A DNA stretch of 37,269 nt from an uncultured Lachnospiraceae bacterium. Lineage in GTDB: Bacteria > Bacillota > Clostridia > Lachnospirales > Lachnospiraceae. Shown here one piece after another: positions 23,406-31,206 of the stretch. Where the stretch lies: assembly GCA_945834545.1 (NCBI GenBank), contig CAMAHO010000002.1, positions 1 through 37,269 on the forward strand, read 5' to 3'. The notes under the pieces were generated by a model. The model had not been told where the DNA came from. It worked only from the letters and a program-made list of their open reading frames with translations, and made no database searches. Position 1 is the stretch's first letter; each line of letters begins with the position of its first letter. A program made the translations under genes and the position numbers.

Positions 23406-23798
23406 TCATATTTGCCACTCACGGTTTTTCAAATCCATCCATTCCAGAATGTGCTCCAGTCTGGCCAGGATAAGAGCCTTCACAAAGGGTTTGGCAATGA
23501 CATCTACGCCTCCTGACTCTATGCAACGGGTCACAGTGACAGCATCCGTGTTGCCGGTTAAGAATACCACCGGTGGCTCCTTTTCCAATTGCATTTCTTT
23601 TATTTTCTGAATCATTTCAAAGCCATCCATCTCAGGCATCTCCACATCCAAAAGAATTAAATCACAGATGTTATTCTGCAAATAACGCAGCCCTTGGGCA
23701 GCCTGGGTGACTGCCGTAATCTTGTACTTTTCTGAGAGAACAGCCTTAGCCGACATCAGATTTGTCTTGTTATCATCTACCACTAATATATTTTTCAC
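23406..23798 (-). CDS. Single-domain response regulator (CheY-like receiver)
   Basis: 130 residues, a receiver domain and nothing else. Acidic pair in ILVVDDNKTN, phospho-acceptor Asp in DLILLDVEMPEMDGF, Thr in VVFLTGNTD and Lys in VIAKPFVKA are all present, so it should be phosphorylatable. The start is a GTG that shares one base with the degV-like stop (TAGTG), so translation is coupled. As the last gene of the signalling block it may be the output or a phosphate sink for the hybrid kinase and free HPt protein. No output domain is fused. Confidence 0.92.
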   Translation of the reverse strand: MKNILVVDDNKTNLMSAKAVLSEKYKITAVTQAAQGLRYLQNNICDLILLDVEMPEMDGFEMIQKIKEMQLEKEPPVVFLTGNTDAVTVTRCIESGGVDVIAKPFVKALILARLEHILEWMDLKNREWQI

Positions 23799-24670
23799 TA
23801 CGTATCCTCTTCTCTATTTATATAATGGAATATCCCAAAGCAGTCAGGACCACAGTTGCAGGATACCGTTGCAGAAGCCGGTTGAACCCACACCTGCTTA
23901 AAATTGATTCTTCTCACAATCTCACCGTAGATACGCTCCAGGGACTCGTGACTACAGCCTACATAGGTCAAGACACACAGCTCCTTGTCAACATCGGAAA
24001 TCTCATACAAAACATCTGAGATATACTTGTAGACAGCCTTTTCATAGGTCCCCACATAAAACTTCCACATACGGAGTTCTCCGTTCCTCATACAGATCAC
24101 CGGATGCAGATGCAGTAGCTTACACAGGCTCATTAAGTGTCTGCCGACACGATTGTTCTGTAGCAGGAAATCCGTGTTTTTCACTAAAAACGAGGTACTT
24201 ACATAATTCACTTCCTGTTTTAAGTACTCCAGAATCTCCGACACCTTCATACCACTGTTTCTGCACTTTGCTGCTGCCAACACCATCAGTCCCAGGCCGG
24301 AGGATAGATGCATGGAATCCACCACATGCACCTTTCGGCCCTCGATTCCCAATTTCATTCTGGCTAAATCTGCATTCTTTAGAGCGTTGCTGATTTTCTG
24401 ACTATTACAGAGATGAATGATCTCATCATAATCCATCAAGATCTTTTTAAAGAAATTCTTGTAATCATAGGCAGAGGGGGTGATGCTCCTGGCAATTCCA
24501 CCACCACTATGAAAGTATTCCATCACATTTCCCGCATTGATTTCTTCGGTATCCCTAAACACGCCTGAATCTGTTTCGATATCGTAATAGATAATCTCCA
24601 CCCCATACTGCTTAAACATTTTCTTAGGCAAATCAGCAACACATTCCGTACTAATCGCTATGCTATACAT
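23798..24670 (-). CDS. DegV-family protein
   Basis: 290 residues from the ATG at 24670, which has GGAGG six bases upstream; the longer frame overlaps the kinase stop and has no site. The fold is recognised from IAISTECVADLPKKM at the N-terminus, VHVVDSMHLSSGLGLMVLAAA in the middle and NNRVGRHLMSLCKLLHLHPVI in the second domain. Family members bind fatty acids (FakB-type) and help phosphorylate them. This one is divergent: the usual TSQPS ligand loop reads RSITPSAYDY, and the C-terminus has CNCGPDC. Its position between a hybrid kinase and a receiver is unusual for DegV and may mean it senses or delivers a lipid signal to the relay; that is inference. Confidence 0.85.
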   Translation of the reverse strand: MYSIAISTECVADLPKKMFKQYGVEIIYYDIETDSGVFRDTEEINAGNVMEYFHSGGGIARSITPSAYDYKNFFKKILMDYDEIIHLCNSQKISNALKNADLARMKLGIEGRKVHVVDSMHLSSGLGLMVLAAAKCRNSGMKVSEILEYLKQEVNYVSTSFLVKNTDFLLQNNRVGRHLMSLCKLLHLHPVICMRNGELRMWKFYVGTYEKAVYKYISDVLYEISDVDKELCVLTYVGCSHESLERIYGEIVRRINFKQVWVQPASATVSCNCGPDCFGIFHYINREEDT

Positions 24671-24671
24671 G

Positions 24672-27464
24672 TTATGCCTCCAATTCCAAAGCAGAAAGCA
24701 GATTGTCAACCAATTCGCCTACCCCATCGTAATCAAAATCCTGAGCCAACTGATTCATCTGTTCAAATGACTCCAGCAGGTTCTGACCTTCTACTTCATA
24801 CTGCATTCCCTGTTTCACCAGGGCACAAATCTGATCATCATCGAAAGCCTCAGAAGCTTCCCGAATCTCCAAAAGCAGCCTTCCTATTTCCTCTTTTGTT
24901 ACCGGTATCCTTGTATCGGGTTCAGGCGGATTGTCCGATACATTATCCTTTAATATCTGTCTTCCTGAAGAAAGCACACTCTTATATAAGGCCATCATTT
25001 CCCCATGGTTTTTAATGATATCATCATAATCCCCGGCTTTGCCGCTTCTCTCCAGCTTCTTCGCCATGGCAGACAGGGTATCGGAGCCAATGGAAAGGGA
25101 TGCACTCTTTAATGCATGCACTTCTATAATATAATTCTTCCAGTCCTGCTTGTGAAACAAGTCCTCTAACAGAACCTGCTTTTCTTCCCCCTTCTCCACA
25201 AAGGTCTGCAATATGGAGAAATAAATCTCTTTGCTGTTTCCCACATAGTATAGTCCGGTTTCAATATGAATGAGATTTTCCAAATTCTCCGCCACAATAA
25301 TAGGCTTGTTGTCCTTCTGCCCCGCAGCCTTAATCTCACTCTCCTTCTTAATTAACTCCCTTGGAAGATGCTGCCTGAGGACTCTGTCAAGGGCGGCCAG
25401 CTCAATGGGCTTTGCAAGAAAGCCGTTGAAACCCTTGCTTAAAAACATCTCCCTTGCGCCGTCCACTGTGTTGGCCGTAAGGGCAATGATAGGAACCTTT
25501 TGATAATACTCCTCCGGCTTACTTCGCAGAATCTGTGTCGTCTCCACCCCATCCATGTCAGGCATCATATGATCCATAAATACCAAATCAAAATCCATGG
25601 ATTCCAGGATGCGAATCGCCTCTCTTCCGCTTTCCGCCGTGAATATCTGCATTCTCAGTGGCTGCATCAGTCCTACTGCCACCTTTCGGTTTACCTCATT
25701 GTCATCCACCAGCAGTATCCTTGCCTTTGGCGCCACAAAGGACAAAACAGAATTCTGGAATTCTTCTGCCTCCGTGGTAGAGTATCCGCTATTTAGGACA
25801 TTTGCAATGGGAATCTCATAATTCGGTTTGTAGATACACTTCATATTGGGAGGAACCTCCACTCCTTCCGCTCTGTTTTGTACAATGATAACCTGTACCT
25901 TTTCTGCTATGTTATGGAAGAACTCCTTATGTCCCAGATACTCCTCTTTCCCTAAAAAAACATGGGTGATTCGTCCTCTTTCCACGCGACTTTGCAGTTC
26001 CTCAAACCGGGTGCATAGCACATTGCGGATTCCCAAATTCTCACTGATTGTATCCCACAGAAAGTCAAATTCCTTTCTTTGAAGCTGCTCTTTAAATTTA
26101 TACCTCTCCACATAACAGGCTACAAAAACTGTGTCCGGGTTTCGCAGACTCAAAAACGGTTCTCTGGACTTCGTCTTTAATGGCACCGTGAATCGAAACT
26201 CTGAGCCCTTTCCGTATTCACTGTTCACCTGAATAAAGCCACCCATAGCAGTAACCAGCCTCTTGGTAATCACCAGACCCAGTCCGGTTCCCTCCACAGC
26301 GCGGTTCTTTTTGGTGTCTACCTGCTGGAAGCTGGCAAAAAGCTTATTCAGATTTCCTTTCTTTATACCAATACCGGTGTCCTTTACACTGACATTCAGA
26401 TTGATACCATAGTTCCTCACAGTCTGGGTCACAGATAAAGAAATGGAACCTTGATTGGTGTATTTCACTGCATTGGTCAACAGATTAATCATAATCTGTC
26501 GCAGCCTCAGCTCATCTCCCATAAGTCCTGCCGGAATATTAGGGTCTACATGCACCAGAAATTCCAGTTTTTTGCTTCCCATTCTGGTCATTGTCATATT
26601 CACGACATCACTGAGCAAGTCGGGGAGATTGATTTCTTCCTCCACAATCTCCATTTTGCCGGATTCAATTTTAGAGAAATCCAGCACATCATTGATAATG
26701 GACAGCAGGTTCTTACCGGAGTTTTGTATCTGCTTTCCATAGTCTCTGACTACAGGAGATAAGGCTCTTTCACGCAGAATAAGCTCACAGATACCGATAA
26801 TTGCATTCATAGGTGTCCGAATCTCGTGGCTCATATTAGCCAAAAAGTCAGACTTGGAACGCTCCGCAGACTCTGCCTGTATGACAGCCTTCTGCAGTTT
26901 AGCCACGGTATTGTCCTCCCTGGCAATGGAAAGGAACAAAACCAGTCCGGTGCCCAGGAAAAAGAAAAGCTCTACGAATAACAAAACCAGGTTGGCATAA
27001 TCGGCCAGCATAGTGCGGTGAAAGCCCAGACAATGTGCTATGATGGACACACTGTCAAGAAACAGCTGGTACAACAGCACCTGCCTGTCGTGATAAAAGC
27101 TGATCATAACCACCGTACCGGCAAACATCAAAATAGTTATCGTATAATTCTCGATATAAATTCCGGAGAAAAAAACCGTAGAGCAGACAGCTGTGGCAAA
27201 AAGATAGGAATGCATTTTCACCGTAATTTTAGGAAGCAGTGCTGCCACTGCAAGCACACCCCATTGTATCCATATCAGGTAATACAGGTATCCCGGCCAG
27301 TCTACTACGGTTCCGAAAAAGGTTACGATACATGCTGATAGCATACAGACAAACGTAATAATATAAAGTTGACCTCGACTGTTTTCCTTCTCTGTCTTCA
27401 ACTTCTCCAACCCCCAAAAGCTATGTTCTGAAAGATCTCGTAGGATTGCCTCTCTTATATGCAA
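24672..27464 (-). CDS. Membrane hybrid histidine kinase (HisKA-HATPase-pseudoREC-REC-HPt)
   Basis: 930 residues. About six membrane segments (residues 33-182) form the sensor part. HisKA has H213 in NMSHEIRTPMN; the ATPase has INLLTNAVKYT (N box), DTGIGI and GTGLGLVITKRL. Residues about 440-575 look like a degenerate receiver without the acceptor Asp. A complete receiver follows (ILLVDDNEVNRK, D631 in FMDHMMPDMDG, K685), then an HPt domain with H783 in EVHALKSASLSIG and about 100 further acidic residues. This supports a full His-Asp-His relay within one chain. The start is a TTG two bases past the HD-GYP stop, inside a perfect 10-bp inverted repeat, which suggests coupled and poor initiation. 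The ligand is unknown. Confidence 0.93.
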   Translation of the reverse strand: MHIREAILRDLSEHSFWGLEKLKTEKENSRGQLYIITFVCMLSACIVTFFGTVVDWPGYLYYLIWIQWGVLAVAALLPKITVKMHSYLFATAVCSTVFFSGIYIENYTITILMFAGTVVMISFYHDRQVLLYQLFLDSVSIIAHCLGFHRTMLADYANLVLLFVELFFFLGTGLVLFLSIAREDNTVAKLQKAVIQAESAERSKSDFLANMSHEIRTPMNAIIGICELILRERALSPVVRDYGKQIQNSGKNLLSIINDVLDFSKIESGKMEIVEEEINLPDLLSDVVNMTMTRMGSKKLEFLVHVDPNIPAGLMGDELRLRQIMINLLTNAVKYTNQGSISLSVTQTVRNYGINLNVSVKDTGIGIKKGNLNKLFASFQQVDTKKNRAVEGTGLGLVITKRLVTAMGGFIQVNSEYGKGSEFRFTVPLKTKSREPFLSLRNPDTVFVACYVERYKFKEQLQRKEFDFLWDTISENLGIRNVLCTRFEELQSRVERGRITHVFLGKEEYLGHKEFFHNIAEKVQVIIVQNRAEGVEVPPNMKCIYKPNYEIPIANVLNSGYSTTEAEEFQNSVLSFVAPKARILLVDDNEVNRKVAVGLMQPLRMQIFTAESGREAIRILESMDFDLVFMDHMMPDMDGVETTQILRSKPEEYYQKVPIIALTANTVDGAREMFLSKGFNGFLAKPIELAALDRVLRQHLPRELIKKESEIKAAGQKDNKPIIVAENLENLIHIETGLYYVGNSKEIYFSILQTFVEKGEEKQVLLEDLFHKQDWKNYIIEVHALKSASLSIGSDTLSAMAKKLERSGKAGDYDDIIKNHGEMMALYKSVLSSGRQILKDNVSDNPPEPDTRIPVTKEEIGRLLLEIREASEAFDDDQICALVKQGMQYEVEGQNLLESFEQMNQLAQDFDYDGVGELVDNLLSALELEA

Positions 27465-27491
27465 TCCTACATCCTGTTGTGTAACAGGATG
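27440..27491. promoter_or_regulatory. Tandem hairpins spanning the HD-GYP stop / kinase TTG start
   Basis: Two perfect inverted repeats share base 27470: GTAGGATTGC / GCAATCCTAC (27440-27449 and 27461-27470, 11-nt loop) and CATCCTGTT / AACAGGATG (27470-27478 and 27483-27491, loop GTGT). The kinase TTG codon (27462-27464) lies in the stem of the first. In the mRNA the structures could hide or stage the kinase start site. Confidence 0.65.
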
Positions 27492-29170
27492 CTTTTTATG
27501 CTCTCACGAAGCACGGTGATATTCACAGGCTTCGTGATATAGTCACTGGCACCCAGAGCTTCGCTTCTCTCGATGGTTTTGATATCTTTATCACCGGTGA
27601 GGAAGATAACCTTCATTCTCCTCACATTTCTCTGAATCCATTCCAGCACCTCAAAGCCGTTCATATCCGGCATCTCCATATCCAACAGACACAAATCATA
27701 GGAGGACTCACTGAGCATTTCGATACCTTCCTTGCCTCCGTAGGCGGAATCCAAAATGTAGTTCTCTTCAAGCAGTGCATTGCAGACCTGCTTATGACAG
27801 ATTTTGTCGTCATCAATGAGGAGAATTCGTATTGTTCTGTTAAAGTGCGTCTGTTTCATCTCATACTGCATATCCTCATCAATCATATCCAGCATGATCT
27901 GGGCAATCTTAGGATCAAACTGTGTTCCCATGCCCTTTTTGATTTCCTCTCGCACAACACTTTGAGACATGGTCTTGTGATAGCTTCGGTTACTGGTCAT
28001 GGCGTCATAGGCATCTGCCACGCTGATAATGCGGGCAATCAGAGGAATATTCTCTCCCTCCAACCCGTTGGGATAACCACTGCCATCGTATCTTTCGTGA
28101 TGCCATCTGGCCCCCACAGCCAGATCAGGAATCATAGTAACATCCTTTAAGATCTGGTAGCCGGCCACGGTATGAAGCTTAATCTGCTCATACTCCTCCT
28201 TGGTCAGCTTTCCCTTTTTGTTGATAATCTCATCCTTAATGCGAAGCTTCCCCACATCATGTAAGATGCCGATATAGTAAGCCTCCTGCTGTGCCTTCTC
28301 GTCGCCCCCCAATCGATACATAATCTCTCTCACATACTGGGCCACTCGAAGGGAATGACCTCTGGTATATTGATCCTTAGCCTCTACCGTACTGCAGACC
28401 ACATCAATCAGCTGGTCACTGAAGTTCTCCTGGAAAATCTGAATCTGCTGTAGTTTCTTATTTCTCTCCGCCATCATATCCTGGATTTGCTGCTCATGCT
28501 CCTTCTCCCTCTGGGTCTGAATAAAGGTGAGTACCACGATCAGACTTAAGGTAACCGCAATGTTCAACGCGGAAATCACGTAGGTTAGCAGCTGTGTGAT
28601 TTGGGCGAATAACGGGAGAAACAGGAAAAAGTATAAATACGCCTTTTCTCTGCTCTTAAAACTCCGTCTGTAACAAAACAGGATCAACATTGCCATGCCA
28701 AACAAAAGGTAACAGGGAACATGAATCAAGGGAAAGCCAGTGTTTCTGGTATAGACATTGTTTTCATCGATATAGCAAAGCTTGGTCAAGGGTAGAGTGC
28801 ATACAAAAAGCACCTGCAAAATGAGCAGACCATAGGCCACATACATCCACCACCTGGATACCTCCACCTTTTGCTGGATGCAGGCCCTGATCCATCCAAA
28901 AAGGGAAAACAGCAAACAGCCGGACGCAAGGAAATACACCCAAATGGATATGACATTCTGCAGGATATAAATCGCTCTTCCGGGCTGTCCGCCCCAGATC
29001 CAGTTAAAGAGCTCCCCCATAAGCATAGCCATATTGGACAAAATCATGGGCGAAAACCAAATATTGAGTTTGTTTTTCGAAATCCGTTCTGTGAACTGAT
29101 AGAGCAGCAGAACAAGACAAATCAGCAGACAAAACAGTTCCAGAGCAATATTTACATAACGAAAAACCAT
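27467..29170 (-). CDS. Membrane HD-GYP phosphodiesterase with C-terminal receiver domain
   Basis: 567 residues. About seven hydrophobic helices (residues 5-218), a short coiled stretch (REKEHEQQIQDMMAERNKK), then an HD-GYP domain with HSLRVA (272-277), HDVGK (304-308), HTVAGYQIL, HHERYDGSGYP (357-367) and VADAYDAMTS. The full HD and GYP signatures point to an active c-di-GMP phosphodiesterase. A receiver domain closes the protein: ILLIDDDKICHK, acceptor D497 in CLLDMEMPDMNGF, and Lys in YITKPVN. Receivers usually precede the HD-GYP domain, so a C-terminal one is less common. AAAGGAGG precedes the ATG. It lies between the ABC-F and hybrid kinase genes and is probably phosphorylated by that relay. 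Confidence 0.93.
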   Translation of the reverse strand: MVFRYVNIALELFCLLICLVLLLYQFTERISKNKLNIWFSPMILSNMAMLMGELFNWIWGGQPGRAIYILQNVISIWVYFLASGCLLFSLFGWIRACIQQKVEVSRWWMYVAYGLLILQVLFVCTLPLTKLCYIDENNVYTRNTGFPLIHVPCYLLFGMAMLILFCYRRSFKSREKAYLYFFLFLPLFAQITQLLTYVISALNIAVTLSLIVVLTFIQTQREKEHEQQIQDMMAERNKKLQQIQIFQENFSDQLIDVVCSTVEAKDQYTRGHSLRVAQYVREIMYRLGGDEKAQQEAYYIGILHDVGKLRIKDEIINKKGKLTKEEYEQIKLHTVAGYQILKDVTMIPDLAVGARWHHERYDGSGYPNGLEGENIPLIARIISVADAYDAMTSNRSYHKTMSQSVVREEIKKGMGTQFDPKIAQIMLDMIDEDMQYEMKQTHFNRTIRILLIDDDKICHKQVCNALLEENYILDSAYGGKEGIEMLSESSYDLCLLDMEMPDMNGFEVLEWIQRNVRRMKVIFLTGDKDIKTIERSEALGASDYITKPVNITVLRESIKSILLHNRM

Positions 29171-29198
29171 AGTTCCTCCTTTGCTTCACCAAGGTAGC

Positions 29199-31148
29199 TT
29201 ACTGATAGTCCTTTAATCTCTCGGAAAGCTCCTCCCATTCCTCCATTTTCAGGAGAAGCTCCTCCTCCAAGGCATCTATCTCTTCCTGGATTTCTGTTAG
29301 CTTGGAATATCTGGACTGATATTCCGGTTTTACTAATTCCGCTTTCTTTTCAGAGGCCTTTTGCTCCAGCTCCTCCAGCTGTTCCTCGGCTTTCTGCAGC
29401 TTTTTTAAAAGCTGAGAGCGTTCCTTTCCAAAGGCATAGGAGCTTTTCCCTTTTCCCACAGTCTCCTCTTTGGATTGCTCCGGTTGACTCGTTATTTTTC
29501 TTTGAACGGCTTCCGTTGCTCCAGCCCCTTCCCGCTCCTGTCTCCTAAGCAGTTCTTCCTGATACTGCTCATAGCCGAAGGGATACTCCTTGGTGACGCC
29601 GTTTTCAAAGACCAGAAGTCGGTTAGCAATCTGCTTTACGAAATATCTGTCGTGGGAAACAAAAATCAAGGTTCCCTGATAGTCTTTCAGCATGGCTTCC
29701 AGGGTTTCTTTGCCGACAATGTCCATATGGTTGGTAGGCTCATCCAAGATCAGCACATTAGGTCTTCTCTTTAAAATCTTACATAACGCCAGACGAACCT
29801 TTTCACCGCCGGACAGCATATCCACAGTCTTGAACACATCATCACCGGAAAACAAAAATGCGCCCAGAAGATTTCTCACCTCTGTCTGGGTCAAGGTAGG
29901 AAACTCTCCCCAGAAATCCTCCAGTACTGTTTCCTTGCTGCTGTACTGTGCCATCTGCTGGTCAAAGTATCCGATGTCCACATGAACTCCATACTTATAC
30001 TCCCCTCCCAGGGCAGGAAGCATTCCTACGATTGTCTTTAAGAAGGTGGATTTCCCCAGTCCGTTTCCTCCCAGGATGCCCAGCTTGTCCCCCTTCTTTA
30101 CATCCAACACCACCTTCGTCAGAATGGTGTCATAGCCAATCTCCAGGTCGGATACCCAAAGCACGTCGTTTCCGGTTTCCACCGTAGGCTGAAATGCTGC
30201 GTGAAAGGTCTTGTCATCGTACCGGTCCGGCTTTTCCACCTTTTCCATATGCTCGATGGTCTTGAGCTTTGACCGGGTCATAGCCACCTTTGTGGGTTTA
30301 TTCTTAAATCGTTCCACAATCTCCTCCAGCCGCTTGATTTCCTTTTGCTGGAGCAGATAATCCTTCATCTGTTTCTCATAATTTTCCTTTTTTCTCACCA
30401 CAAAGTCTGAGTAATTTCCGGGATAGCGTTTGGCCGTACCGTATTCTATCTCGTACACCACACTTACCACATGGTCTAAGAACATTCGGTCATGGGAAAC
30501 CACCACCACTGCCTTGGGATAATTTTTGATATATCCCTCCAGCCATTCAATGGCCTCCACATCCAAATGGTTGGTAGGCTCATCCAAAAGCAGAATATCC
30601 GGCTTGCTGAGAAGCAGCTTGATAAAAGCAATCTTGGTCTGTTGTCCGCCGGAAAACTCCTTCAGGGGTTTCTTCTTATCCTCTTGGCTAAAACCAAACT
30701 TGGCAATCAGGGTTTCGTACTCCTTCTCGTAGTAATACCCTCCCAAGGACTGAAACTGCTCCTGCAAGGAAGCATACTCCTGTACCATTTTTTCCTCATG
30801 GTTGTGTTCCAGCTCTGCTGCCATACTCTCCAGCCTAGCCTTCATGGTTTCCATAAAAACCAGACTTTTTCGCACTTCCCGTTCCATAGAAAGATTGGGG
30901 TCTTCAAATGCAATCTGCTTGAGGTAGCCAATCTCCGGTTTCCCGGTTTTGACAATGAAAATATCCTCGTCGCTGTCCCTCTTAGACAAATCTACCTCGC
31001 CGGCAATCAGCTTAAGGAGGGTTGTCTTCCCACAGCCGTTTCTTCCGACTACGGCAATCTTCTCCGTATTTCTGATTTCAAAATTGATATCTCTCAAGAT
31101 GGTGTCGTCCCCAAATCGGACGGCACCGTTCACAATTTGATATAACAT
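29199..31148 (-). CDS. ABC-F family ATPase
   Basis: 649 residues with two ABC cassettes and no membrane segments. Cassette 1: GRNGCGKTTLLK (about 36-47), signature FSGGQQTK, Walker B ILLLDEPTNHLD. Between them is the PtIM-like linker with RFKNKPTKVAMTRSKLK. Cassette 2: GGNGLGKSTFLK, LSGGEKVRLALCKI and VLILDEPTNHMD. The C-terminus (about 560-649) is a charged coiled coil like that of Uup/YdiF-type proteins. Such proteins bind the ribosome E site and relieve stalling or translation stress; sequence alone does not support an antibiotic-resistance role. It is embedded in the c-di-GMP/phosphorelay operon 58 nt after the GGDEF-EAL gene, so it may simply ride on that transcript. The ribosome binding site is weak (GATGAAG). 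Confidence 0.93.
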   Translation of the reverse strand: MLYQIVNGAVRFGDDTILRDINFEIRNTEKIAVVGRNGCGKTTLLKLIAGEVDLSKRDSDEDIFIVKTGKPEIGYLKQIAFEDPNLSMEREVRKSLVFMETMKARLESMAAELEHNHEEKMVQEYASLQEQFQSLGGYYYEKEYETLIAKFGFSQEDKKKPLKEFSGGQQTKIAFIKLLLSKPDILLLDEPTNHLDVEAIEWLEGYIKNYPKAVVVVSHDRMFLDHVVSVVYEIEYGTAKRYPGNYSDFVVRKKENYEKQMKDYLLQQKEIKRLEEIVERFKNKPTKVAMTRSKLKTIEHMEKVEKPDRYDDKTFHAAFQPTVETGNDVLWVSDLEIGYDTILTKVVLDVKKGDKLGILGGNGLGKSTFLKTIVGMLPALGGEYKYGVHVDIGYFDQQMAQYSSKETVLEDFWGEFPTLTQTEVRNLLGAFLFSGDDVFKTVDMLSGGEKVRLALCKILKRRPNVLILDEPTNHMDIVGKETLEAMLKDYQGTLIFVSHDRYFVKQIANRLLVFENGVTKEYPFGYEQYQEELLRRQEREGAGATEAVQRKITSQPEQSKEETVGKGKSSYAFGKERSQLLKKLQKAEEQLEELEQKASEKKAELVKPEYQSRYSKLTEIQEEIDALEEELLLKMEEWEELSERLKDYQ

Positions 31149-31206
31149 AATAACTTCATCTTTCTAATCTGCTTTGGTGGTGCCAGCCACCCGATATAGC
31201 TTTTTC

